DNA from: Floccularia luteovirens
Lineage: Eukaryota; Basidiomycota; Agaricomycetes; Agaricales; Squamanitaceae
NCBI GenBank assembly: GCA_009739215.1
Contig: VSJF01000005.1
Location: 1,736,001 to 1,800,000 of the forward strand
Length of the DNA: 64,000 bases
Reading direction: 5' to 3'
Under the pieces are notes generated by a model that was given only the letters and a program-made list of their open reading frames with translations, had not been told where the DNA came from and did not search any database. The position numbers were made by a program, and so were the translations under genes. Positions within the stretch are counted from its first letter, which is position 1; each line of letters begins with the position of its first letter. Of this stretch, positions 12,047 to 23,800 are shown piece after piece.

Positions 12047-13250
12047 ATGGCATATGTTCAAGTTGTGGCCGACGACGTAGGTTCTTCATTCTTGAACATA
12101 GCACAATTATTGATGTCTCTTTGAACAGCGTCTAGAAGAAGGGCCTGAAGGTCTTCAGTTCAAGTGTATGTCTCATAGTTCTTTTTGACGACTCCCAAAT
12201 GACGTGTTGCCAGCTTTTCTCGGGGCGAATGATACAAATGCAGGCAACTTATCCTCGCAACAAGGTGTTGGCAACGCAGATAGAGGTTGGTTGACCTTAT
12301 GGACTCTACCCTGGTTGTGTCGCCAAGTAATGTGGTGAACATTGCAGGTTATCTTCAAGATCAATCCAGCCAAAAAGGCTCCTCTGGGTTTTGGACAGTG
12401 GAATATTACCAACCATATTTTGATGTGGACACGAAAACAGTGCGTCATTTACCCGTCTTTATTCTTCCCAGTACGGTGACCATAATGTTCTACAGGTTCT
12501 GCGGAGATGTTACATGACATTGATTCCGACGTCGATACCTCATTATCTCGCCACTCACCTGAATCCCGCAGATCTCTACGGACCTGTTTGGACCCTTACC
12601 ACTCTCATCTTCGCTCTTTTCCTTTCCTCTTCCCTAGCAGCATCCATATCAGCTTATCTCTCAGCAGAGGGTGCAGAATATGACTACGACTTCCAGTTGC
12701 TGAGCATCGCTGTCACCCTCGTATATTCATACGGCCTTGCGCTTCCAGTTCTCTTATGGATTGCCTTAAGGTATTTAGGTGTTGGAGAATGGAGTGTGGT
12801 TGAAGCTATCTCATTATGGGGATATGGTCAATTTGTTTGGATACCTGTCTCTGTGAGAATATCTCTGAACCGAATAAGGTAGACTATGTTATCTGACATA
12901 CAAATACAGGTTCTTTGTGTTATCCCGGTGCCCTATTGTTCGCTGGGTATTGGTAGGGATTGCATTCGGCCTTTCCGGCTTCTTTTTGGCGATGAATATA
13001 TATCCTATCCTTGCCTCGGTATGTTTTATGTTTGTTTACACTCTTGGATATTGACATGTTCGTGATATAGGCTGAAGCAAAAGCCACGAGACTTTTAATC
13101 ATTGTCCTTGGTCTCCTACATTTTGGTATTGCTCTCACCTTTAAGATGTTATTTTTCAGCTATTATGTGGTTGATAAAATTGGAGCTGATATACCAATTC
13201 CCGGTGGAGACATGCCTTCAGGAGATAATTCCACAATGATATCTCCATGA
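12047..13250 (+). CDS. Yip1-domain Golgi/ER membrane protein (YIPF1/2 type), apparent frameshift
   Basis: YIPF1/2 proteins are five-pass Golgi proteins that bind Rab/Ypt GTPases. Exons 12047-12076, 12129-12165, 12214-12285, 12348-12439, 12496-12852, 12910-13018 and 13071-13250 encode MAYVQVVADDRLEEGPEG, FKSFLGANDTNAG, SGFWTVEYYQPYFDVDTKTV, NPADLYGPVWTLTTLIFALF (a Yip1 hallmark), WGYGQFVWIPVS and five hydrophobic stretches. The exon sum is 877 nt, one base too many. In exon 6 the expected VLCVIPV-PIVRWVLVG is interrupted by an extra C in the CCC run near 12931. Using a donor at 12879 instead keeps frame but needs a 31-nt intron. Either a real frameshift, an assembly error or an unusual micro-intron. 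About 291 residues if the base is discounted. Confidence 0.82.
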
Positions 13251-13454
13251 TTGTGAGCGTACTTCTCTTTGTGACATGTACATAATCTAGTAATTGACCT
13301 GTGCTCTCTGTTATCCTCTTGATCTGGTCAGATAATTATGCAGTGTGAATACATAATTGCTGGTCGTGACCAATTTATTTATGTTCAGTATTGACAAAGC
13401 TATTTTTCTACGAGTTTCTGAAATGTAGTTGCCAATTTGAACACTGAAAGACTT

Positions 13455-15196
13455 TCATGCGTCTCCGTCAATCTCAGGCCAACTATATTCCCCGATATGC
13501 TTCCTGGCTGCCTGAGATTGTGATACTAGTGTCGACCAAGATGCTTCGTCCGTCCATATCTAGTGGGACTATGTCAGCTATATATCGGAACAGTGCGTGA
13601 TGCCCACTTCATAGTCTCCGCTTCCTTTCCCTGGTTTGGTCACCTTTGAGCAAGTTCGTTGAGTGACTCTTAACAAATAATCTTCAAATTGTACATACCT
13701 CCCAATACATCCAGGGAACACCTGTCTATATATTACACGTTAGTTCAGGTAAAGTTTGATATTCCGACATCCTTACCGAGATGAGTGTATTGGTGACAGA
13801 TTGAATCTGACTTTGTTTACTGCTTCCTGTTGCTCCAAACTCTTCGTAGAGAAGTCTTTTACCAGAAGAAAGCGAAATGGCCTTAACGGCGTCGATGTGA
13901 GATGCGACGTAAGATGTGTCCAAGTTATAATCATGTAAAGCTATTATCTGCAAGTTTGAACAACTTAAGAATACAAAGTTGATTTTAGGCAATATCCGCG
14001 AAAGAGGAGAAACAATCATCCTGAAGAATTGGGACTGAGTGGAAGTTGGTAAATCTGTACCGCCTCCGGTTGATATTTGGATTCCGGTGCTGCCAAGTAA
14101 GGAGCGTATGGTGTTGGCACGATCACACCTGTCAGAAAAAAGTCAAGGTGAATATCCAGAGAGAAGCTGGCAACTTTACCACCAATTTGGAGCGACTTGA
14201 TTCATATGCCCCATGGCTGTAGGGGCAATAAGTAAATAGAACCACTATTGACACCAGGTATTACCTTCGTTCTCGATCTCAAAAGCAAATATAGCATCTT
14301 TCGGGGAAAATTAGATATATGCGCCAGAAACCAAGAAACTAGACTAGTACCAGAGAGTTGGTGCCAAGGGATACCGAAGTTGGGCGATCGGAAATTTAAT
14401 ATGTGCCTCAAGCGGTTATCATACTATGCGGACAGTCAGTGATATGTATAGATGAAAATATTGCGTTGGAGGGACCCACATCGGATATAGCATTCACATT
14501 CGTATAGAAAGTGGACGAATCGGGAACCCCGTTGACACAGCCAGTGATAGGAAGCTTGTACTTGGCGACATATGCATCAGTGTCCCAGCATCCAAGAGCA
14601 TACCTTTCGGATGCATAAGGCAGTTCTCCTGAACAGAATGATATCTTTACTCACCTGTCGTGCATGGCGATAACCAGCTTAATGTCTACAACACCAAAAT
14701 CAGATTTCAAAAAACTGCTCGGTACTCGGGAAAAGACCTCTTGCGTGTGCTTCCACTGCTAGCTGATCTATTTTATTGAGAATGTTGTCATCATAAGAGC
14801 CCACTAACAAATTTGTTAGCATCTGGGCGCATACATCTTATACGACCTACCAGAAACTGTTTCTAAATCGTTAACTGCGACAGCGCTTGAGCCTTTGTTC
14901 CCGGCTGCAACTCTAGTGATAAAGATTCTGAGCACTATATGCTCGTTTAATTTTTGTCAACAAAAGTTGGAAGACACCCACACTTCATATTTGCACTCTG
15001 CATGACATCAAGAACAGCAATACGATCTGCTTGCTGATTTCATGATATCAGTACACAAAAGTTTTCGTCATAGCTCACAACGAACCGCCAACGCATAGAG
15101 AAAGTAAGAGTTAGCGCCTGCAAAATCATTCGCGACGGTGATAGCAGGAAAAACAAGAAGGATAAGACAGAGCAGGCCGTTCAACAGACGTGTCAT
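13455..15196 (-). CDS. Secreted glycoside hydrolase family 5 (endo-mannanase-like)
   Basis: Retaining GH5 enzymes cleave beta-linked polysaccharides such as mannan or cellulose. The N-terminus MTRLLNGLLCLILLVFPAI is a clear signal peptide, followed by ANDFAGANSYFLYAL. Spliced exons then give DRIAVLDVMQSANMK, LLRIFITRVAAGNKGSSAVA, FAFEIENEG (acid/base Glu after Asn), MGHMNQVAPNWW, IIALHDYNLDTSYVASHID, RLLYEEFGATGSSKQSQ (nucleophile Glu), GVPWMYWE and the ending SWPEIDGDA. About eleven introns are needed. Both catalytic Glu are present, so the gene is probably functional. Fungal sequences of this type are often annotated as GH5 subfamily 7-like, but I cannot fix the subfamily or substrate. Confidence 0.85.
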
Positions 15197-15591
15197 GGTA
15201 ATTGGATGGATGGAAAAAGTGTACCAAAATCGTTTAGGAGCTTATATGCATCTCATAAAAGTCATCTTTAATAGTATACCGCGTGGTCCAACTATTCACA
15301 TTGAATTTTGGCGTTCACGAGATGCCTCTTGACGCTTCTTGATGAAAATAACATGAACAATTCCCCGCAAATGGGATTTGACAGTGCTCAAGTTTGGTGA
15401 TGTGTAAACGATGAATTGGTGTTCCCATAAGTTCGAATGCTGAGCAAGCCTTCTCTTCTTATTCGAATCTATCATAAGTTATCGAATTGTTGAAGTCGTT
15501 ACCGGAGAAGTCCGGACAGGTTACTCGTGATCACAGTTAGGGATTGCTCACTGTAATTCACTACCATCGACCTCAAAATATCCTAAAATTT
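15197..15591. other. Divergent promoter region of GH5 and MIC12
   Basis: 395 bp between divergent starts (GH5 on minus, MIC12 on +). No coding sequence or repeat is recognised. It presumably holds both promoters. Confidence 0.5.
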
Positions 15592-16110
15592 ATGTCTTTC
15601 CTTGTTGGACCTGTATCCGGAGCACTCGTTGCAGGTGGGGTGAGTACTTACAGCTATTATCCAATATACCCAACTGATAGAGCGGGAAACTAGGTGTATT
15701 ATGGATTTTCTAACCTCATGGAGACAAGGTCAGCTGGACTCTAATATCAACCACTTTGAACAAATCACTCATGTCATTTTTGTCGGATTGTAACATACAT
15801 AGGACTGAGCAGCACAGGAAAGAGTACGAAAAGCTTATCATTTCAAAAATCTGAAGTCTTACCTGAACCATAAATGTGTAGCCTTCATGCACTCAGCATC
15901 CGTCTAGGGGAAACACCCACTTTAGTACAAGCACCTCCTTCCGCAGCTACGAGAATCTCAGACAGGAGCTTTCAGTCATACGTCGAGTCTCGCTGGAATC
16001 AGGAGATTTCATATCTCTTCGCTGGTTTCCGGGAATGGGATCGGCGAGCAGGAGAGTGGGGTCGAAGGCTCCTTTATGGTTATGACAAACAGGAAAAACA
16101 GACTTCTTAG
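15592..16110 (+). CDS. MIC12: MICOS subunit MIC12 (Aim5-like)
   Basis: MIC12 is a small inner-membrane component of the MICOS complex that shapes mitochondrial crista junctions. Four exons (15592-15639, 15694-15728, 15803-15823, 15882-16110) give exactly 110 residues. The N-terminal segment MSFLVGPVSGALVAGGVYYG contains a single transmembrane helix rich in small residues. TRTEQHRKDLHALSIRLGE and RWNQEISYLFAGFREWDRR, plus a terminal WGRRLLYG, match the fungal MIC12 pattern as I remember it. All intron phases agree. MIC10, a partner in the same complex, lies 3.7 kb away on the same strand. Identity is probable, since the family is short and divergent. Confidence 0.72.
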
Positions 16111-16331
16111 TGTAGTGCGTAAGAGCAGGTTTACTTTACTATTTAGAGACTGTTCTATATTTTATAATCACAAACGGTCAAAATCCATAAAAACAACCAA
16201 GGATTGTAAAAGGATTGGCCAGATTACATTTGACATTGAGCAGGCAAGATACTTACAACATATGTAACCCATTCCTATTCACAATGATAATACATATCCA
16301 CGTCACTACTCTTCATAATTACTGCTAATTT

Positions 16332-19300
16332 CTACTGGCCATAGCCATGTTGGGAGTATCCTCCGTATGTCTGGCTATTATATCCCTGATATGGTGGTTG
16401 TTGTTGCTGCTGTTGCGGTGGGGGTGGTGGGGGCGGTGGCCCGGATGGGCTTGTATATTGATATGACATAGGTGGTGAAGATGGTAACCCTCCATATTGT
16501 TGAGATTGGTATTGCTGGTGTTGTTGTTGTGGTTGTTGGTACTGTTGGTACGAATGCTGTGAGGGTTGCGGGGCCGAAAAAGAATACCCAAAACCATCTT
16601 GTTGGGGCATTGTGTGTTGTCGATGGGGAGATTGGATGTTTTGCTGCTGTTGTTGCTGATTGTTCTGACCTTGGCCTTGTGAAGAAAAACCACTTGGGTT
16701 AAATATTGAGAGGCTAGCATATGGATCATTCGCTGGAGTGGGAGGGACGAATGAGGATTGAGTACGTTGCGGAGGCGGAGGGAGGAAAGAGCTTTGCGAC
16801 GATTGACGCGGTGGCGTAGAATGCGACTGACTAGGCGGAGGGTTATATTGTTGCCCGTATGGTGAGGAGTACCCTGATGGTGGAGGAGATTGTGGATGTT
16901 GATGGGGAAGAGTTGAACGTTGCGAATTCACCCCATTATTCATCCCATTGCCATATTGTTGAGGAGGTGGTGGAGGCACAGCTTGCCATTGGGTGGGTGA
17001 ATGCGAGACTGGTGCTTCACGTAGACTCATTGATGCGAAAGAGTTTTCAAAATTCGGTTTGGGCGGTGGTGGTGGCAAAGAAGGTAATGGGAGATGTGGG
17101 ATAGTCGAAAGCCTCCCTTCCATCTCAAGCTTGCCTGCGAGTGTCTCTCGTTCACTCACTCTGTTTGAAACAAATGTTCTAACATTGACGCGGAGTTTCG
17201 AGGTTAGCTCAGTTAGTTCCGTGTAGAACTGAAGTCCTTTTCTAGTTACGAAAGAAGTGAGTCAAAGTGGGTGAGCAATAATATGCAGACGTACGCTAGT
17301 CCATCGCGAACTTCCATATATCCGTCTCTAGCCCTTGAGAACCGTCGTATGGTCTCTTTCTTTTTCTTTTCCCGCTCATCCCATTTACGTGCACCGGCAC
17401 CTCGGCCAGCAAGATCTCTAAGATTTTTCCATATGGTGGTTATTTCTTGTAGAGCAATTTCTTGATGGTGTACAGTTGCTGCAAGCCTCTGTTGGTATGG
17501 TCGGAATTTCTCCAGCTCAGCTGCAAACAAGGTCGGCTCTACGCCTGTATTCCTGCGGTTAAGGAGCAGGAGATGAGAGACATCGTCAGCTTGTATCTAG
17601 TCAGAGACACTTGAGTGTTGTGAATTAATAAGTAATTCCATGACAACGGGTACCTTGTCTTTCAAATCCTTTAAAACCTCTCCTCTTTCCCTTGAAATCT
17701 TACTGAGCGTGCTAAGGCGTTCCTCTATCTCGTTAACATAGCCCTTGATTTTGGCCCTTTCTTGTGCATCTTCAGTTTCACTACCAACATCAAGATCCAA
17801 CAAGCTCCCCACACTTGGGCCGGCACGTTCTTTAAAAAGCCTTTCAACGTCATGGCTAAGGAGTAATTGTATATCCGCCTGGACAGATTCCCAAAGTGTT
17901 GATACCTGCTGATCAGACGTGGACGCTGCTTCTAATGCTCCAAAGTGGGATTTCAGGTCTTGTCTCAAAGTTTTCGATAAACCAGCGGAGGGCTGTTGAG
18001 TCCATAAATGTTCGTATTTGACGCGCATCATTTCACAATCCTTCGATTCGATTTCTAGATCTCGAGAGATGCCTTCTAGTTCATGATGTACTGCAACCTT
18101 GAGTTTGTTCAACTCCCGCATCAAACCATCAACGCCATCGCGATCTTCGACAAGTGCGATATCCTCCTTCCACCTCCTAACTTCAAGAGGGATTTCTTCC
18201 TGTTCGCCAACTTCGCCTTCTGCCATGGCCTTGAATCGCACTAAACCCTCTTTGATACCTAATCCGTCCAGGGCACTCCTGGACTCTCCTTCGGCAGCTT
18301 CTGCTTTCTCAACTTCCCCTCTGACAAGTTTAGCTTTCTCTTCGGAATATACGCTGGCGCTCTCATGGACACTCAATGGAACCAACCGAATGAAGAAATC
18401 TTGTCCGATGGTTTTCTGCACATCTGGGGCACTATACACTTCGTGGATGTGAATCGGGTTTGCCACAACGGTTTTTTCGATGGGAGGTAATGCTTCCACA
18501 GAGGGTAAGATGGCATTATATATAAGATCGTTCTCCCGTTGTGCGTCATTCCTACGCTCTGTGCAAAGGGCAAGATGTGCTTTTGTGCGTTCTTGCAAGG
18601 AAGATCCAGCATCAGAAGGTAAAGTTGATGTAACACCGGAAACAAATGAGGATCCAAACGAGGTAGCGGAGCGAGAGGCTTCTTTTGCTAAATTCTCGGC
18701 TTGAATAAACCTGGTTAATGCTTCCCCATGCTTTCCGGCAGCATTATCAGCAGTGCCTCTGTAGTATTGGGCTAACGAGGTGAATAGTTTTGATTTAATC
18801 TTCAAAATATGATGAGCCCAGTGATTCGCCGAGACGTAGTTTATTATAAGACATACTTGCACAATAGTCACCCAGTTCCTATCAAAAATACCCTTACCCT
18901 GGAATTCCTTGACATCTTCAGTAAGCGTGGTATACATTGAGGCTGCTTGGGAAGCGATCTTAGCAACAAGTGTATTGCCCTTCTTCTCATCTGTACATTT
19001 CTCAAAGAAAACCTCTGTGGCCTGAGCAAGAATAAGTGTGACCAAAAATTTGACAACTTCTCGACTAAGATCCGTTGATGGAGCATGCAAGAAGTTTTCG
19101 TTAATGTAGTTCAGCATCCCTGCGCATGACCTAAAATAGTAGAAGGCACGCTTCAAGCCTTCAGGGTCTGATCGACTTTGAGCAGATGCAATTGCGGAAT
19201 GAGTGGAGGCAATTTGGAAAAGGATTGATGCTTTTTCATAGGCGATGGATGTTTGGGTTATGAGTTTATTGGTGAAGGCGTCGTGCCATGGAAAGTTGAC

Positions 19301-19603
19301 TCGAATTTCGGAGAACCTGAGCTCCAGTAATTCTAGTTGTCCAAAGTATTTATACAAGAGATCGCGAGCTGTGGTAGACCGTCAGTAGATTGTAGGAGAG
19401 ATATAGACAAGGCGCATACCCGTCATATCACTTCCTGCACCCCGTACGGCATCCTGACGACATCGCTGTAGAGCAGCGCACTCTGTAGCGTAGTTGTCTG
19501 GGTTCTCGCCGTACGACTGCGCAATGAGATTACGTACAGGCGTTGTCCAGTCGACTTCTTCTGTAGTTTTCTTGGGAATTGATATCATTGGCGACTGCGC
19601 CAT
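16332..19603 (-). CDS. BRO1: BRO1/ALIX family ESCRT-associated protein
   Basis: Bro1 binds Snf7 and recruits the deubiquitinase Doa4 during sorting into multivesicular bodies at the endosome. The N-terminus MAQSPMISIPKKTTEEVDWT begins the BRO1 domain, which continues with LLYKYFGQLELLELRF, IAYEKASILFQIAS, LMLAQATE-like LILAQATEVFFEK and IKSKLFTSLAQYYRG. A V-domain-like helical region follows, with LIYNAILPSVEALPPIEK and WKNLRDLAGRGAG. The C-terminus is a long Pro/Gln/Tyr-rich tail with poly-Pro and poly-Gln runs, ending GYSQHGYGQ. The 57-nt intron 18800-18856 is stop-free and in frame. Other introns lie at about 19379-19429, 17580-17635 and 17220-17300. It is intact and of the usual family length. 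Confidence 0.9.
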
Positions 19604-19823
19604 CCTGTCTAGTCAAGGCTTGTTGATACACTCTGCGGTGGTATGTTATAGATTACAGAAGAGTAGATAAGTGAGAAGCAGGAGATGGGTAAGGAGGAGT
19701 AATCATGTATGCCCAAAGAGGCCGTGTTTGGCGTCAGCTTCGATTCCAAGCAATGAATACGGTTACTTCCGGTTCGACAACTTCAGGCGAACCACATTCA
19801 CAAGTCCCTTTCACCGTCGCATA

Positions 19824-20333
19824 ATGTCTGCCTCAACAAAGCCACCATCCAGCGAAGATGTACTTGGTCAAAAAGTATGTACTTACGTTGCTTTCTCACT
19901 CATTTCCTCTAATTCAGTCTTCCTTGTAGTATGACCGCTGCTGTATGTATTTTTAATGACATCAAGCGACAACATACACTAATCTTGAAGCTGCATAGTG
20001 GCAGACTTGCTGGTCAAATCGTACGCGTCTAACAGTATCATTTACATGCGAAATACTCACCCAGTTTCTAGTGGCGTTGGATTTGGTGTAGGCGTTGTCG
20101 CTTCTGTGATATTCTTCCGCCGTGAGTGGTCCTCTTCATTATACAAGTTACTTGTCATGTCTGGAACTCAAAGTCGCCATATCTCAGGCCGTACATGGCC
20201 CATAGCACTGTCAACTGGCTTCGGCGCAGGTGCAGCATATGCAGACTGTGACCGCTCCTTCAACCCAGCAAGGATTCCCGGGACTCGTATAATCTCTCAG
20301 TCAGAAGCTGCTGCCCCAAGCAAATCAGATTAG
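19824..20333 (+). CDS. MIC10: MICOS subunit MIC10
   Basis: MIC10 oligomerises through glycine motifs in two inner-membrane helices and bends the membrane at crista junctions. Five exons (19824-19874, 19930-19942, 19999-20020, 20072-20121, 20188-20333) total 282 nt, giving 93 residues. The first helix has the GxGxGxG type motif in GVGFGVGVVASVIFF and the second has GFGAGAAYADCD, joined by a short basic loop (RRRTW). YDRCLADLLVKS before the first helix and SFNPARIPG after the second match the family. Two exons are only 13 and 22 nt, so the gene is invisible without splicing. The start ATG is the one in MSASTKPPSSEDVLGQK. Confidence 0.88.
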
Positions 20334-20470
20334 ACCTTACGTAGGATACTGGGAGACATAAAATCATTATTAGATCGAGCATTTGATGCTCAATATTTAC
20401 TGCCCGGTCATCAGTTAGCTTGACCTAAAAATTCACTTTGCAATGTCGTAGCACAAGGTTTCGATGTGTA

Positions 20471-20730
20471 TCATCTACTAGACCTAATATCGATGTCTTT
20501 TTCGGCTCCTAATCTTCTGTCGACTTCCGAAGTACTTGGTAACTTTCGCTGAGGTTCACCGAGCACCTCGCGTCTGTACAAGATATCTAAGATAAGCGAT
20601 ATTATAAGTTATGAGAGAAGGCAAATTTAACACGAAACAGCGAGTGCATACATGAGGTAGCGACCATCATTGGCACCGCCCATAGTATTGTGCGGATTCG
20701 ACGCGCTTCAAGGGATAATTTTTGAGCCAT
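20471..20730 (-). CDS. Small single-pass membrane protein, 64 residues, unrecognised
   Basis: Two exons (minus strand 20730-20652 and 20586-20471) separated by a 65-nt GT-AG intron make a 64-residue frame. It begins MAQKLSLEARRIRTILWAVP, continues through one hydrophobic helix (WAVPMMVATSYILY) with flanking basic residues, and then GEPQRKLPSTSEVDRRLGAE. The N-terminal basic segment and short hydrophobic helix resemble small mitochondrial inner-membrane assembly factors, but I do not recognise the family. It lies between MIC10 (+) and SPT5 (-), with convergent 3' ends. Support is the matching intron phase, the stop just after a polar tail, and the protein-like composition on both sides of the intron. 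Confidence 0.6.
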
Positions 20731-20896
20731 CCTCAAATAATTGAGAGTAGAGGTGGTGCAGGAACTTGAAGTAGTCAAGTTCACCGTGTGAAACCGGGGT
20801 TCAAACAGTAAATTAGAAAACAGTCACAACAGAGCAAATATATTTTCGTAACTGAGGATGCTATAATAAAAATTACTAACTATACATGCTGAAAAC

Positions 20897-23800
20897 CTAT
20901 ATCGCCCCAGAAGAATCTTCAAACAGTGACACAAGAACATCTTTGTTGACCTCGAACATAGCTGCGGGAGCAGCTTTTGAAGAGACAGTAACGGTATCAT
21001 CATCAGGCTTCTCCCTGACCACAACTGAACTGCCTTTGTTTTTCCCACCAAGAATCAAGACTTCCTCACCCTTGTAGCTTGGTGCAACAGGAACAATATA
21101 TTTCGCCAGTATACTGTGTTTTTCGCCATCATCGAATTGGATCATTGCTGTCTGGTCGAATTCACTAGAGAATTTTGCCGCGGCGATAACACGTCCACGT
21201 TTGCCTTCATAATCTCCTTGTAGATAGTTGTCAATCCTTGTGCCGTTTATCTCAACTTTGATGCGTTGTTGATAATTAGCACAGGCTGTATCGAATAACC
21301 AGTCTTTCGGCAGTTCTAGATAAGAAATCAATGTCAGTAAACTATAAAAGTAGCCAATTAAACTACGAACCGTCTGCATTACTTGTGGGATCACTATATG
21401 AAGAATAAGGCATTGCACCTGGGGTAGGCGCAGAAAGACTGCCAGACCCTCCCCACACACCAGCAGGTGTCCGGGCACTAGCAGCAGGAGTGGGAGCGCT
21501 AAAAGCTGGAGTCTGACCAATGTTTAATCCAGGGGTAGCTGCAGCGGCAGGTGTAGGAGCACTCTTTTGAAAATATGATTTGTTAGACACTTGACAGTAT
21601 ACGAAAAACGAGTTCTTACCCAGGCAGCTCCGCCACTATCTCCCCAACCTCCTCTGGGTGGTGACGACCAGCCATCAGCAGCCCCGCTTCCCCACCCAGA
21701 AGAATTATTACCAGGTGTCGCCCCACCCCAACCGCCACTATTATTCTTCGACGGAGATGTACCTCCCCACCCAGAGCCTGAACCTGCCCCTGCATTCGCA
21801 CCAGTCGCATATGGGTTTGGTGTCCGCGAGTTTGCATTCCATGCAGGTGTACGTCCACCATCTCCTGCATAGGGATTAGGTGTCCGCGAAGATGCATTCC
21901 ACGCTGGAGTCTTTCCACCATCACCATGTGGATTGGGGGTTCGTGACCCTGTCCAAGAAGGAGTACGACTATCTCCTGCGTAAGGATTTGGTGTGCGCCC
22001 AACGCTGCTGAATGGAGTTCGTCCACCACCAGTATTAGAGTTGTACCCAGAATTGACATATGGGTTGCCTGTTCGAGGACCTGAAGGATTGCGAGGAGGA
22101 CCCATTCCATAACCACCAGGTTTGTCAAGTTGTTCGAGTGTTCCATCAGGTCTATTCAACGATCAGTTGAGATTATAGCAAAATAGATGATAACTCACAA
22201 TCGCCTGTACAGCTTGTCTTTTTCTATAGAAATGACTTTATTACCGGTGCGCAACTCCACACGAGCGATGGGACCATTTGTATCCTTGATGGTGCCAGCA
22301 TAACCTTTATATGACCCCTTGACTACCATGACAGTGACACCAATATGGCGATCTCGCGGTCCACGTCCCATATTACCTGAGCCAACCATACCTCCCGTGG
22401 GGGCAACAAGCGCAGGATTCATTTTAGACAAGTCAACTCCAGCGGCTTTCATTACGTTGCTCTTCGGTGCTAGCGAGACAAGTGAACGTGCACGGGTGAC
22501 GAAAACACCACCGTTCTCGACGATATCCCTGTTGTGAAGAAACGCAAAGAATGATTGATGTATATGTAAAACACGTCCTTTCCTTCCCTAATTGGTATTC
22601 AATCAGAGTATTTAGGAGAATATATTTCGACTAACCTCGCCATCAGTTTCCTTCATATTGTCGTTGATGCGCAGTTCATGACCCTCAGAATCGGTAGCAA
22701 TTGCTCTGTTAGAATCACGACGCATAGATATCTGGTGTGGTTGCACAAGTTTGACTTGGCCATTCTGGTCGAGTACCCGGAAAGAATCTCTCTCAGTTTT
22801 GAAGATGACACCAACAGTCTGTGCACTAAGAATAGGTTATAATAACCGACACGCTGATATAACAATTGACTCACTCTAATTGGACAAGATCATGCAATTC
22901 ATAGTCTCCAACAATGTTAGTACCCGAACCAACCTCCGCAGCTTCTCGCAAGTCCTTTGAAAATACAGAAACCTTATTGAAGACAGAAAGTAAGTAAAGT
23001 ATGATTGAACCGAGAATAGAACACTTGCCTCTTGCATCGACATATCAGACAAGAAAGTTACAACGTTATCGGCAACAGATACCACCAACCCAGTCTCATC
23101 TGCATTTTGGCCAGTCATGACCTTGACGTGATCTCCGGGCTTGAACCGCTTGCGTACACTTCTGGCAGGTAGCTCGACCTTTTGACCATCCAAATCGACA
23201 CCAACAGCCGTAATAGTCACAACATCCTGCAAAATCTCATCTACCACACCATGTACACCCGCTTGTTCACCTTCAAAGACTTCAACATGATCACCAGGCT
23301 GCAAAACAGAGATGGCGGCTTTTCTGGATGCCTCAGCAATTATTGACAAGTCCACAGCGTTTTCTGTTTCTCCATCTTGACGACGTGTGAATTGAGTAAT
23401 TTCATCGAGTGTCGGATTCACGTCCTCCAAAATGATAGCGCTAAGCTTGAAATCTTTCTCAATAAAACCATCCTTATATGTTTCGTTTTGGAATACGTAG
23501 ACTTGATTACGCTTCGAGACTGATTTCCGCCCCCATACTCTGACAACTTCTTCATAATTGAAAAGTCGTTGTGGTGGACGCATTGTCCCAGCGCCTGTGC
23601 CTGCCTTTTTGCGTTTCTTTGCACTTTCTAGAGAGGTTTCGTCCCGAGGGTTGAGATCTATACGTGGGACAAACTTTAGACCAAGATCTTCTCCATTTTC
23701 TGTGATATCCATGACCTGTGCTAGATCCCCAGCATACTTTCCACGTCTGATACGAACCCAACTTCCAGGTGCAACGGTCAGATCTTGCTTTTTGATTTGG

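Noticed and set aside
20790..20810. GGGGTTCAAACAG as a tRNA B box
   Set aside because: No pairing T stem or acceptor stem around it.
21591..21872. Open frame on the + strand opposite the SPT5 repeats
   Set aside because: It is a mirror of the proline/threonine-rich CTR and has no own motif.
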